A DNA stretch of 64,000 nucleotides from Cyprinodon diabolis. Lineage: Eukaryota; Chordata; Actinopteri; Cyprinodontiformes; Cyprinodontidae. Below, piece by piece: positions 1 to 12,500 of this stretch; position 1 is the first letter of the stretch; each line of letters begins with the position of its first letter. The notes beneath the pieces were generated by a model. It saw only the letters and a program-made list of their open reading frames with translations, was not told the origin of the DNA and ran no database searches. The stretch covers positions 62,001-126,000 of the forward strand of contig JARPUW010000282.1 of assembly GCA_030533445.1 (NCBI GenBank). Direction: 5' to 3'. Made by a program: the position numbers and the translations under genes.

Positions 1-177
1 GCTTCAAAACAGAAGTTGAGGCCAAAACGCTCTTTTCACAGTGAGATAATGCCATTTTGGCCTCTGGAGTTGTAACAGACAAACCATTAATGATACAGCC
101 ATGATCTTTTCTGGCAATCATCTAGAGCTGAAAACTAACAATATAAAGTAGATTTGAGCAGATGTTTTTGGTTCCAA
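1..177. repeat. Reference monomer (177 bp) of the satellite
   Basis: I use this as the phase reference, with offset 1 at gcttcaaaac. Landmarks by offset: a 10-bp inverted repeat gaggccaaaa at 18-27 and ttttggcctc at 55-64; the only CpG at 28-29; ATTAAT (AseI) at 86-91; a TCTAGA (XbaI) at 121-126; TATAAA at 142-147; and AAGCTT (HindIII) across the monomer junction. G+C is 67 of 177. The choice of start is arbitrary because the array is circularly permuted. No CENP-B box (which needs two CpG-containing halves) is present, and I see no promoter or polyadenylation arrangement beyond the isolated TATAAA. Confidence 0.95.
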
Positions 178-885
178 GCTTCAAAACAGAAGTTGAGGCC
201 ACAACGCTCTTTTCACAGTGAGATAATGCCATTTTGGCCTCTGGAGTTGTAACAGACAAACCATTAATGATACAGCCATGACCTTTTCTGGCAATCATCT
301 AGAGCTGAAAACTAACAATATAAAGTAGATTTGAGCAGATGTTTTTGGTTCCAAGCTTCAAATCAGAAGTTGAGGCCAAAACGCTCTTTTCACAGTGAGA
401 TAATGCCATTTTGGCCTCTGGAGTTGTAACAGACAAACCATTAATGATACAGCCATGACCTTTTCTGGCAATCATCTAGAGCTGAAAACTAACAATATAA
501 AGTAGATTTGAGCAGATGTTTTTGGTTCCAAGCTTCAAATCAGAAGTTGAGGCCAAAACGCTCTTTTCACAGTGAGATAATGCCATTTTGGCCTCTGGAG
601 TTGTAACAGACAAACCATTAATGATACAGCCATGATCTTTTCTGGCAATCATCTAGAGCTGAAAACTAACAATATAAAGTAGATTTGAGCAGATGTTTTT
701 GGTTCCAAGCTTCAAATCAGAAGTTGAGGCCAAAACGCTCTTTTCACAGTGAGATAATGCCATTTTGGCCTCTGGAGTTGTAACAGACAAACCATTAATG
801 ATACAGCCATGATCTTTTCTGGCAATCATCTAGAGCTGAAAACTAACAATATAAAGTAGATTTGAGCAGATGTTTTTGGTTCCAA
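1..885. repeat. Left-edge block of A/R-type monomers
   Basis: Five monomers start at 1, 178, 355, 532 and 709. The second carries ccacaac near 200 but not the ttgac change that accompanies it in S monomers elsewhere. The second and third read tgacctttt, and the third to fifth carry aaatcag. This order (x, S-like, A, A, A) resembles the tail of the following 8-mer (A, S, A) but is not an exact copy, so it may be a diverged older register of that unit. The block is cut by the window edge. Confidence 0.85.
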
Positions 886-1360
886 GCTTCAAAACAGAAG
901 TTGAGGCCAAAACGCTCTTTTCACAGTGAGATAATGCCATTTTGGCCTCTGGAGTTGTAACAGACAAACCATTAATGATACAGCCATGATCTTTTCTGGC
1001 AATCATCTGGAGCTGAAAACTAACAATATAAAGTAGATTTGAGCAGATGTTTTTGGTTCCAAGCTTCAAAACAGAAGTTGAGGCCAAAACGCTCTTTTCA
1101 CAGTGAGATAATACCATTTTGGCCTCTGGAGCTGTAACAGACAAACCATTAATGATACAGCCATGATCTTTTCTGGCAATCATATAGAGCTGAAAACTAA
1201 CAATATAAAGTAGATTTGAGCAGATGTTTTTGGTTCCAAGCTTCAAAACAGAAGTTGAGGCCAAAACGCTCTTTTCACAGTGAAATAATGCCATTTTGGC
1301 CTCTGGAGTTGTAACAGACAAACCATTAATGATACAGCCATGATCTTTTCTGGCAATCAT
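830..1360 (-). other. Satellite-derived open frame across three monomers, not a gene
   Basis: On the minus strand each 177-bp monomer is 59 codons, with 58 sense codons starting MIARKDHGC and ending SFQL, then TAG. Here the TAG of two monomers is changed to CAG (catctggag) and TAT (catatagag), giving a 176-residue frame of three near-identical 59-residue blocks. The same fused frames recur wherever C and D monomers sit together, for example at 2245, 4899, 23131 and 47557, and two-monomer versions at E monomers. No signal peptide, membrane helix or known domain is apparent. Most variant sites change the residue. I regard this as a by-product of a period divisible by three; a real protein is unlikely. 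Confidence 0.85.
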
Positions 1361-2300
1361 CTAGAGCTGAAAACTAACAATATAAAGTAGATTTGAGCAG
1401 ATGTTTTTGGTTCCAAGCTTCAAAACAGAAGTTGAGGCCAAAACGCTCTTTTCACAGTGAGATAATGCCATTTTGGCCTCTGGAGTTGTAACAGACAAAC
1501 CATTAATGATACAGCCATGATCTTTTCTGGCAATCATCTAGAGCTGAAAACTAACAATATAAGTAGATTTGAGCAGATGTTTTTGGTTCCAAGCTTCAAA
1601 ACAGAAGTTGAGGCCAAAACGCTCTTTTCACAGTGAGATAATGCCATTTTGGCCTCTGGAGTTGTAACAGACAAACCATTAATGATACAGCCATGATCTT
1701 TTCTGGCAATCATCTAGAGCTGAAAACTAACAATATAAAGTAGATTTGAGCAGATGTTTTTGGTTCCAAGCTTCAAATCAGAAGTTGAGGCCAAAACGCT
1801 CTTTTCACAGTGAGATAATGCCATTTTGGCCTCTGGAGTTGTAACAGACAAACCATTAATGATACAGCCATGATCTTTTCTGGCAATCATCTAGAGCTGA
1901 AAACTAACAATATAAAGTAGATTTGAGCAGATGTTTTTGGTTCCAAGCTTCAAAACAGAAGTTGAGGCCACAACGCTCTTTTGACAGTGAGATAATGCCA
2001 TTTTGGCCTCTGGAGTTGTAACAGACAAACCATTAATGATACAGCCATGATCTTTTCTGGCAATCATCTAGAGCTGAAAACTAACAATATAAAGTAGATT
2101 TGAGCAGATGTTTTTGGTTCCAAGCTTCAAATCAGAAGTTGAGGCCAAAACGCTCTTTTCACAGTGAGATAATGCCATTTTGGCCTCTGGAGTTGTAACA
2201 GACAAACCATTAATGATACAGCCATGATCTTTTCTGGCAATCATCTAGAGCTGAAAACTAACAATATAAAGTAGATTTGAGCAGATGTTTTTGGTTCCAA
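886..2300. repeat. 8-monomer HOR, copy 1 (1,415 bp)
   Basis: Monomer order is C, D, x, x with a 1-bp deletion, x, A, S, A. The deletion makes the tract read aatataagtag near 1555-1565 and gives the unit its length of 8 x 177 - 1. A private change, tgaaataatg near 1281, separates this copy from the next one. Other markers are catctggag near 1007, ataccatt near 1112, catatagag near 1183 and ccacaac with ttgac near 1968-1985. Confidence 0.93.
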
Positions 2301-3715
2301 GCTTCAAAACAGAAGTTGAGGCCAAAACGCTCTTTTCACAGTGAGATAATGCCATTTTGGCCTCTGGAGTTGTAACAGACAAACCATTAATGATACAGCC
2401 ATGATCTTTTCTGGCAATCATCTGGAGCTGAAAACTAACAATATAAAGTAGATTTGAGCAGATGTTTTTGGTTCCAAGCTTCAAAACAGAAGTTGAGGCC
2501 AAAACGCTCTTTTCACAGTGAGATAATACCATTTTGGCCTCTGGAGCTGTAACAGACAAACCATTAATGATACAGCCATGATCTTTTCTGGCAATCATAT
2601 AGAGCTGAAAACTAACAATATAAAGTAGATTTGAGCAGATGTTTTTGGTTCCAAGCTTCAAAACAGAAGTTGAGGCCAAAACGCTCTTTTCACAGTGAGA
2701 TAATGCCATTTTGGCCTCTGGAGTTGTAACAGACAAACCATTAATGATACAGCCATGATCTTTTCTGGCAATCATCTAGAGCTGAAAACTAACAATATAA
2801 AGTAGATTTGAGCAGATGTTTTTGGTTCCAAGCTTCAAAACAGAAGTTGAGGCCAAAACGCTCTTTTCACAGTGAGATAATGCCATTTTGGCCTCTGGAG
2901 TTGTAACAGACAAACCATTAATGATACAGCCATGATCTTTTCTGGCAATCATCTAGAGCTGAAAACTAACAATATAAGTAGATTTGAGCAGATGTTTTTG
3001 GTTCCAAGCTTCAAAACAGAAGTTGAGGCCAAAACGCTCTTTTCACAGTGAGATAATGCCATTTTGGCCTCTGGAGTTGTAACAGACAAACCATTAATGA
3101 TACAGCCATGATCTTTTCTGGCAATCATCTAGAGCTGAAAACTAACAATATAAAGTAGATTTGAGCAGATGTTTTTGGTTCCAAGCTTCAAATCAGAAGT
3201 TGAGGCCAAAACGCTCTTTTCACAGTGAGATAATGCCATTTTGGCCTCTGGAGTTGTAACAGACAAACCATTAATGATACAGCCATGATCTTTTCTGGCA
3301 ATCATCTAGAGCTGAAAACTAACAATATAAAGTAGATTTGAGCAGATGTTTTTGGTTCCAAGCTTCAAAACAGAAGTTGAGGCCACAACGCTCTTTTGAC
3401 AGTGAGATAATGCCATTTTGGCCTCTGGAGTTGTAACAGACAAACCATTAATGATACAGCCATGATCTTTTCTGGCAATCATCTAGAGCTGAAAACTAAC
3501 AATATAAAGTAGATTTGAGCAGATGTTTTTGGTTCCAAGCTTCAAATCAGAAGTTGAGGCCAAAACGCTCTTTTCACAGTGAGATAATGCCATTTTGGCC
3601 TCTGGAGTTGTAACAGACAAACCATTAATGATACAGCCATGATCTTTTCTGGCAATCATCTAGAGCTGAAAACTAACAATATAAAGTAGATTTGAGCAGA
3701 TGTTTTTGGTTCCAA
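2301..3715. repeat. 8-monomer HOR, copy 2 (1,415 bp)
   Basis: This repeats the previous unit in the same order with the same 1-bp deletion (aatataagta at 2971) and the same S monomer at 3362. A truncated third copy follows: C, D, x at 3716-4246, whose C monomer has the private change ctgttctgg at 3821. The shared deletion shows that the copies arose by unit duplication and not by parallel mutation. Confidence 0.93.
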
Positions 3716-6016
3716 GCTTCAAAACAGAAGTTGAGGCCAAAACGCTCTTTTCACAGTGAGATAATGCCATTTTGGCCTCTGGAGTTGTAACAGACAAACC
3801 ATTAATGATACAGCCATGATCTGTTCTGGCAATCATCTGGAGCTGAAAACTAACAATATAAAGTAGATTTGAGCAGATGTTTTTGGTTCCAAGCTTCAAA
3901 ACAGAAGTTGAGGCCAAAACGCTCTTTTCACAGTGAGATAATACCATTTTGGCCTCTGGAGCTGTAACAGACAAACCATTAATGATACAGCCATGATCTT
4001 TTCTGGCAATCATATAGAGCTGAAAACTAACAATATAAAGTAGATTTGAGCAGATGTTTTTGGTTCCAAGCTTCAAAACAGAAGTTGAGGCCAAAACGCT
4101 CTTTTCACAGTGAGATAATGCCATTTTGGCCTCTGGAGTTGTAACAGACAAACCATTAATGATACAGCCATGATCTTTTCTGGCAATCATCTAGAGCTGA
4201 AAACTAACAATATAAAGTAGATTTGAGCAGATGTTTTTGGTTCCAAGCTTCAAAACAGAAGTTGAGGCCAAAACGCTCTTTTCACAGTGAGATAATGCCA
4301 TTTTGGCCTCTGGAGTTGTAACAGACAAACCATTAATGATACAGCCATGATCTTTTCTGGCAATCATATAGAGCTGAAAACTAACAATATAAAGTAGATT
4401 TGAGCAGATGTTTTTGGTTCCAAGCTTCAAAACAGAAGTTGAGGCCAAAACGCTCTTTTCACAGTGAGATAATGCCATTTTGGCCTCTGGAGTTGTAACA
4501 GACAAACCATTAATGATACAGCCATGATCTTTTCTGGCAATCATCTAGAGCTGAAAACTAACAATATAAAGTAGATTTGAGCAGATGTTTTTGGTTCCAA
4601 GCTTCAAAACAGAAGTTGAGGCCAAAACGCTCTTTTCACAGTGAGATAATGCCATTTTGGCCTCTGGAGTTGTAACAGACAAACCATTAATGATACAGCC
4701 ATGATCTTTTCTGGCAATCATCTAGAGCTGAAAACTAACAATATAAAGTAGATTTGAGCAGATGTTTTTGGTTCCAAGCTTCAAATCAGAAGTTGAGGCC
4801 AAAACGCTCTTTTCACAGTGAGATAATGCCATTTTGGCCTCTGGAGTTGTAACAGACAAACCATTAATGATACAGCCATGATCTTTTCTGGCAATCATCT
4901 AGAGCTGAAAACTAACAATATAAAGTAGATTTGAGCAGATGTTTTTGGTTCCAAGCTTCAAAACAGAAGTTGAGGCCAAAACGCTCTTTTCACAGTGAGA
5001 TAATGCCATTTTGGCCTCTGGAGTTGTAACAGACAAACCATTAATGATACAGCCATGATCTTTTCTGGCAATCATCTGGAGCTGAAAACTAACAATATAA
5101 AGTAGATTTGAGCAGATGTTTTTGGTTCCAAGCTTCAAAACAGAAGTTGAGGCCAAAACGCTCTTTTCACAGTGAGATAATACCATTTTGGCCTCTGGAG
5201 CTGTAACAGACAAACCATTAATGATACAGCCATGATCTTTTCTGGCAATCATATAGAGCTGAAAACTAACAATATAAAGTAGATTTGAGCAGATGTTTTT
5301 GGTTCCAAGCTTCAAAACAGAAGTTGAGGCCAAAACGCTCTTTTCACAGTGAGATAATGCCATTTTGGCCTCTGGAGTTGTAACAGACAAACCATTAATG
5401 ATACAGCCATGATCTTTTCTGGCAATCATCTAGAGCTGAAAACTAACAATATAAAGTAGATTTGAGCAGATGTTTTTGGTTCCAAGCTTCAAAACAGAAG
5501 TTGAGGCCAAAACGCTCTTTTCACAGTGAGATAATGCCATTTTGGCCTCTGGAGTTGTAACAGACAAACCATTAATGATACAGCCATGATCTTTTCTGGC
5601 AATCATCTAGAGCTGAAAACTAACAATATAAAGTAGATTTGAGCAGATGTTTTTGGTTCCAAGCTTCAGAACAGAAGTTGAGGCCAAAACGCTCTTTTCA
5701 CAGTGAGATAATGCCATTTTGGCCTCTGGAGTTGTAACAGACAAACCATTAATGATACAGCCATGATCTTTTCTGGCAATCATCTAGAGCTGAAAACTAA
5801 CAATATAAAGTAGATTTGAGCAGATGTTTTTGGTTCCAAGCTTCAAATCAGAAGTTGAGGCCAAAACGCTCTTTTCACAGTGAGATAATGCCATTTTGGC
5901 CTCTGGAGTTGTAACAGACAAACCATTAATGATACAGCCATGACCTTTTCTGGCAATCATCTAGAGCTGAAAACTAACAATATAAAGTAGATTTGAGCAG
6001 ATGTTATTGGTTCCAA

Positions 6017-6194
6017 GCTTCAAATTAGAAGTTTGTTGCCAAAACGCTCCTTTCACAGTGAGATAATGCCATTTTGGCCTCTGGAGTTGTAACAGACAAA
6101 CCATTAATGATACAGCCATGACCTTTTCTTGCAATCATCTAGAGCTGAAAACTAACAATATAAAGTAGATTTGAGCAGATGTTTTTGGTTCCAA
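6017..6194. repeat. 178-bp F monomer (indel-bearing variant)
   Basis: The usual gaagttgaggcc is replaced by gaagtttgttgcc, adding one base, with aaattag just before it and ctccttt for ctctttt just after. The preceding monomer ends gttattgg where others have gtttttgg, so the F haplotype spans a monomer junction. Copies lie at 12213, 48675, 49561, 50270, 52926, 53812 and 54521. The first arm of the monomer's inverted repeat is destroyed. The 6017 and 12213 copies also have tcttgcaatc, which the later ones lack. Confidence 0.92.
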
Positions 6195-6548
6195 GCTTCA
6201 AATCAGAAGTTGAGGCCAAAACGCTCTTTTCACAGTGAGATAATGCCATTTTGGCCTCTGGAGTTGTAACAGACAAACCATTAATGATACAGCCATGATC
6301 TTTTCTGGCAATCATCTAGAGCTGAAAACTAACAATATAAAGTAGATTTGAGCAGATGTTTTTGGTTCCAAGCTTCAAAACAGAAGTTGAGGCCAAAACG
6401 CTCTTTTCACAGTGAGATAATGCCATTTTGGCCTCTGGAGTTGTAACAGACAAATCATTAATGATACAGCCATGATCTTTTCTGGCAATCATCTAGAGCT
6501 GAAAACTAACAATATAAAGTAGATTTGAGCAGATGTTTTTGGTTCCAA

Positions 6549-9380
6549 GCTTCAAAACAGAAGTTTAGGCCAAAACGCTCTTTTCACAGTGAGATAATGC
6601 CATTTTGGCCTCTGGAGTTGTAACAGACAAACCATTAATGATACAGCCATGATCTTTTCTGGCAATCATCTAGAGCTGAAAACTAACAATATAAAGTAGA
6701 TTTGAGCAGATGTTTTTGGTTCCAAGCTTCAAAACAGATGTTGAGGCCAAAACACTCTTTTCACAGTGAGATAATGCCATTTTGGCCTCTGGAGGTGTAA
6801 CAGACAAACCATTAATGATACAGCCATGATCTTTTTTGGCAATCATCTAGAGCTGAAAACTAACAATATAAAGTAGATTTGAGCAGATGTTTTTGGTTCC
6901 AAGCTTCAAAACAGAAGTTGAGGCCAAAACGCTCTTTTTACAGTGAGATAATGCCATTTTGGCCTCTGGAGTTGTAACAGACAAATCATTAATGATACAG
7001 CCATGATCTTTTCTGGCAATCATCTAGAGCTGAAAACTAACAATATAAAGTAGATTTGAGCAGATGTTTTTGGTTCCAAGCTTCAAAACAGAAGTTGAGG
7101 CCAAAACGCTCTTTTCACAGTGAGATAATGCCATTTTGGCCTCTGGAGTTGTAACAGACAAACCATTAATGATACTGCCATGATCTTTTCTGGCAATCAT
7201 CTAGAGCTGAAAACTAACAATATAAAGTAGATTTGAGCAGATGTTTTTGGTTCCAAGCTTCAAAACAGATGTTGAGGCCAAAACGCTCTTTTCACAGTGA
7301 GATAATGCCATTTTGGCCTCTGGAGTTGTAACAGACAAACCATTAATGATACAGCCATGATCTTTTCTGGCAATCATCTAGAGCTGAAAACTAACAATAT
7401 AAAGTAGATTTGAGCAGATGTTTTTGGTTCCAAGCTTCAAAACAGAAGTTGAGGCCAAAACGCTCTTTTCACAGTAAGATAATGCCATTTTGGCCTCTGG
7501 AGTTGTAACAGACAAATCATTAATGATACAGCCATGATCTTTTCTGGCAATCATCTAGAGCTGAAAACTAACAATATAAAGTAGATTTGAGCAGATGTTT
7601 TTGGTTCCAAGCTTCAAAACAGAAGTTGAGGCCAAAACGCTCTTTTCACAGTGAGATAATGCCATTTTGGCCTCTGGAGTTGTAACAGACAAATCATTAA
7701 TGATACAGCCATGATATTTTCTGGCAATCATCTAGAGCTGAAAACTAACAATATAAAGTAGATTTGAGCAGATGTTTTTGGTTCCAAGCTTCAAAACAGA
7801 AGTTGAGGCCAAAACGCTCTTTTCACAGTGAGATAATGCCATTTTGGCCTCTGGAGTTGTAACAGACAAACCATTAATGATACAGCCATGATCTTTTCTG
7901 GCAATCATCTGGAGCTGAAAACTAACAATATAAAGTAGATTTGAGCAGATGTTTTTGGTTCCAAGCTTCAAAACAGAAGTTGAGGCCAAAACGCTCTTTT
8001 CACAGTGAGATAATACCATTTTGGCCTCTGGAGCTGTAACAGACAAACCATTAATGATACAGCCATGATCTTTTCTGGCAATCATATAGAGCTCAAAACT
8101 AACAATATAAAGTAGATTTGAGCAGATGTTTTTGGTTCCAAGCTTCAAAACAGAAGTTGAGGCCAAAACGCTCTTTTCACAGTGAGATAATGCCATTTTG
8201 GCCTCTGGAGTTGTAAAATACAAACCATTAATGATACAGCCATGATCTTTTCTGGCAATCATCTAGAGCTGAAAACTAACAATATAAAGTAGATTTGAGC
8301 AGATGTTTTTGGTTCCAAGCTTCAAAACAGAAGTTGAGGCCAAAACGCTCTTTTCACAGTGAGATAATGCCATTTTGGCCTCTGGAGTTGTAACAGACAA
8401 ACCATTAATGATACAGCCATGATCTTTTCTGGCAATCATATAGAGCTGAAAACTAACAATATAAAGTAGATTTGAGCAGATGTTTTTGGTTCCAAGCTTC
8501 AAAACAGAAGTTGAGGCCAAAACGCTCTTTTCACAGTGAGATAATGCCATTTTGGCCTCTGGAGTTGTAACAGACAAACCATTAATGATACAGCCATGAT
8601 CTTTTCTGGCAATCATCTAGAGCTGAAAACTTACAATATAAAGTAGATTTGAGCAGATGTTTTTGGTTCCAAGCTTCAAAACAGAAGTTGAGGCCAAAAC
8701 GCTCTTTTCACAGTGAGATAATGCCATTTTGGCCTCTGGAGTTGTAACAGACAAACCATTAATGATACAGCCATGATCTTTTCTGGCAATCATCTAGAGC
8801 TGAAAACTAACAATATAAAGTAGATTTGAGCAGATGTTTTTGGTTCCAAGCTTCAAAACAGAAGTTGAGGCCAAAACGCTCTTTTCACAGTGAGATAATG
8901 CCATTTTGGCCTCTGGAGTTGTAACAGACAAACCATTAATGATACAGCCATGACCTTTTCTGGCAATCATCTAGAGCTGAAAACTAACAATATAAAGTAG
9001 ATTTGAGCAGATGTTTTTGGTTCCAAGCTTCAAATCAGAAGTTGAGGCCAAAACGCTCTTTTCACAGTGAGATAATGCCATTTTGGCCTCTGGAGTTGTA
9101 ACAGACAAACCATTAATGATACAGCCATGATCTTTTCTGGCAATCATCTAGAGCTGAAAACTAACAATATAAAGTAGATTTGAGCAGATGTTTTTGGTTC
9201 CAAGCTTCAAAACAGAAGTTGAGGCCAAAACGCTCTTTTCACAGTGAGATAATGCCATTTTGGCCTCTGGAGTTGTAACAGACAAATCATTAATGATACA
9301 GCCATGATCTTTTCTGGCAATCATCTAGAGCTGAAAACTAACAATATAAAGTAGATTTGAGCAGATGTTTTTGGTTCCAA
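6549..9380. repeat. 16-monomer HOR unit (2,832 bp), basal form
   Basis: Order is G, H, I, J, K, L, M, C, D/N, O, E, P, x, R, A, T. This is the simplest complete version of the modular unit that builds most of the window up to 46 kb. Diagnostic sites: gtttagg at 6563, cagatg with acactc near 6738-6754, gatactgcc near 7173, cagtaag near 7473, tgatatttt near 7712, catctggag near 7908, gagctcaaaac near 8090, gtaaaatac near 8213 and gaaaacttac near 8625. The exact copy is at 12745-15576. Confidence 0.93.
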
Positions 9381-9557
9381 GCTTCAAAACAGAAGTTTAG
9401 GCCAAAACGCTCTTTTCACAGTGAGATAATGCCATTTTGGCCTCTGGAGTTGTAACAGACAAACCATTAATGATACAGCCATGATCTTTTCTGGCAATCA
9501 TCTAGAGCTGAAAACTAACAATATAAAGTAGATTTGAGCAGATGTTTTTGGTTCCAA

Positions 9558-12500
9558 GCTTCAAAACAGAAGTTGAGGCCACAACGCTCTTTTGACAGTG
9601 AGATAATGCCATTTTGGCCTCTGGAGTTGTAACAGACAAACCATTAATGATACAGCCATGATCTTTTCTGGCAATCATCTAGAGCTGAAAACTAACAATA
9701 TAAAGTAGATTTGAGCAGATGTTTTTGGTTCCAAGCTTCAAATCAGAAGTTGAGGCCAAAACGCTCTTTTCACAGTGAGATAATGCCATTTTGGCCTCTG
9801 GAGTTGTAACAGACAAACCATTAATGATACAGCCATGATCTTTTCTGGCAATCATCTAGAGCTGAAAACTAACAATATAAAGTAGATTTGAGCAGATGTT
9901 TTTGGTTCCAAGCTTCAAAACAGAAGTTGAGGCCAAAACGCTCTTTTCACAGTGAGATAATGCCATTTTGGCCTCTGGAGTTGTAACAGACAAACCATTA
10001 ATGATACAGCCATGATCTGTTCTGGCAATCATCTGGAGCTGAAAACTAACAATATAAAGTAGATTTGAGCAGATGTTTTTGGTTCCAAGCTTCAAAACAG
10101 AAGTTGAGGCCAAAACGCTCTTTTCACAGTGAGATAATACCATTTTGGCCTCTGGAGCTGTAACAGACAAACCATTAATGATACAGCCATGATCTTTTCT
10201 GGCAATCATATAGAGCTGAAAACTAACAATATAAAGTAGATTTGAGCAGATGTTTTTGGTTCCAAGCTTCAAAACAGAAGTTGAGGCCAAAACGCTCTTT
10301 TCACAGTGAGATAATGCCATTTTGGCCTCTGGAGTTGTAACAGACAAACCATTAATGATACAGCCATGATCTTTTCTGGCAATCATCTAGAGCTGAAAAC
10401 TAACAATATAAAGTAGATTTGAGCAGATGTTTTTGGTTCCAAGCTTCAAAACAGAAGTTGAGGCCAAAACGCTCTTTTCACAGTGAGATAATGCCATTTT
10501 GGCCTCTGGAGTTGTAACAGACAAACCATTAATGATACAGCCATGATCTTTTCTGGCAATCATATAGAGCTGAAAACTAACAATATAAAGTAGATTTGAG
10601 CAGATGTTTTTGGTTCCAAGCTTCAAAACAGAAGTTGAGGCCAAAACGCTCTTTTCACAGTGAGATAATGCCATTTTGGCCTCTGGAGTTGTAACAGACA
10701 AACCATTAATGATACAGCCATGATCTTTTCTGGCAATCATCTAGAGCTGAAAACTAACAATATAAAGTAGATTTGAGCAGATGTTTTTGGTTCCAAGCTT
10801 CAAAACAGAAGTTGAGGCCAAAACGCTCTTTTCACAGTGAGATAATGCCATTTTGGCCTCTGGAGTTGTAACAGACAAACCATTAATGATACAGCCATGA
10901 TCTTTTCTGGCAATCATCTAGAGCTGAAAACTAACAATATAAAGTAGATTTGAGCAGATGTTTTTGGTTCCAAGCTTCAAATCAGAAGTTGAGGCCAAAA
11001 CGCTCTTTTCACAGTGAGATAATGCCATTTTGGCCTCTGGAGTTGTAACAGACAAACCATTAATGATACAGCCATGATCTTTTCTGGCAATCATCTAGAG
11101 CTGAAAACTAACAATATAAAGTAGATTTGAGCAGATGTTTTTGGTTCCAAGCTTCAAAACAGAAGTTGAGGCCAAAACGCTCTTTTCACAGTGAGATAAT
11201 GCCATTTTGGCCTCTGGAGTTGTAACAGACAAACCATTAATGATACAGCCATGATCTTTTCTGGCAATCATCTGGAGCTGAAAACTAACAATATAAAGTA
11301 GATTTGAGCAGATGTTTTTGGTTCCAAGCTTCAAAACAGAAGTTGAGGCCAAAACGCTCTTTTCACAGTGAGATAATACCATTTTGGCCTCTGGAGCTGT
11401 AACAGACAAACCATTAATGATACAGCCATGATCTTTTCTGGCAATCATATAGAGCTGAAAACTAACAATATAAAGTAGATTTGAGCAGATGTTTTTGGTT
11501 CCAAGCTTCAAAACAGAAGTTGAGGCCAAAACGCTCTTTTCACAGTGAGATAATGCCATTTTGGCCTCTGGAGTTGTAACAGACAAACCATTAATGATAC
11601 AGCCATGATCTTTTCTGGCAATCATCTAGAGCTGAAAACTAACAATATAAAGTAGATTTGAGCAGATGTTTTTGGTTCCAAGCTTCAAAACAGAAGTTGA
11701 GGCCAAAACGCTCTTTTCACAGTGAGATAATGCCATTTTGGCCTCTGGAGTTGTAACAGACAAACCATTAATGATACAGCCATGATCTTTTCTGGCAATC
11801 ATCTAGAGCTGAAAACTAACAATATAAAGTAGATTTGAGCAGATGTTTTTGGTTCCAAGCTTCAGAACAGAAGTTGAGGCCAAAACGCTCTTTTCACAGT
11901 GAGATAATGCCATTTTGGCCTCTGGAGTTGTAACAGACAAACCATTAATGATACAGCCATGATCTTTTCTGGCAATCATCTAGAGCTGAAAACTAACAAT
12001 ATAAAGTAGATTTGAGCAGATGTTTTTGGTTCCAAGCTTCAAATCAGAAGTTGAGGCCAAAACGCTCTTTTCACAGTGAGATAATGCCATTTTGGCCTCT
12101 GGAGTTGTAACAGACAAACCATTAATGATACAGCCATGACCTTTTCTGGCAATCATCTAGAGCTGAAAACTAACAATATAAAGTAGATTTGAGCAGATGT
12201 TATTGGTTCCAAGCTTCAAATTAGAAGTTTGTTGCCAAAACGCTCCTTTCACAGTGAGATAATGCCATTTTGGCCTCTGGAGTTGTAACAGACAAACCAT
12301 TAATGATACAGCCATGACCTTTTCTTGCAATCATCTAGAGCTGAAAACTAACAATATAAAGTAGATTTGAGCAGATGTTTTTGGTTCCAAGCTTCAAATC
12401 AGAAGTTGAGGCCAAAACGCTCTTTTCACAGTGAGATAATGCCATTTTGGCCTCTGGAGTTGTAACAGACAAACCATTAATGATACAGCCATGATCTTTT

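Larger units (their letters stand above)
3362..9557. repeat. 6,196-bp tandem duplication, left copy
   Basis: Thirty-five monomers (35 x 177 + 1; the extra base is in the 178-bp F monomer) running S, A, C, D, x, E, x, x, A, C, D, x, x, B, A, F, A, T, then the G-H-I-J-K-L-M-C-D-O-E-P-x-R-A-T unit and a terminal G. Every private marker checked reappears 6,196 bp downstream: ccacaac at 3383 and 9579, ctgttctgg at 3821 and 10017, gtttagg at 6563 and 12759. Homology does not extend left: the monomer before it is A, whereas the one before the right copy is G. Ends are given at monomer starts; the true breakpoint lies somewhere in 9,396-9,578. Confidence 0.93.

Noticed and set aside
142..147. TATAAA in each monomer as a promoter
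   Set aside because: A six-base AT-rich match in a 38% G+C repeat is expected by chance. No other core-promoter element is placed consistently around it.
830..5429. Open frames of 117 and 176 residues on the minus strand as genes
   Set aside because: They are two or three copies of the satellite monomer read in one frame, fused where TAG is mutated. They have no recognisable domain, no promoter context, mostly residue-changing variation, and copies appear exactly where HOR duplication predicts.
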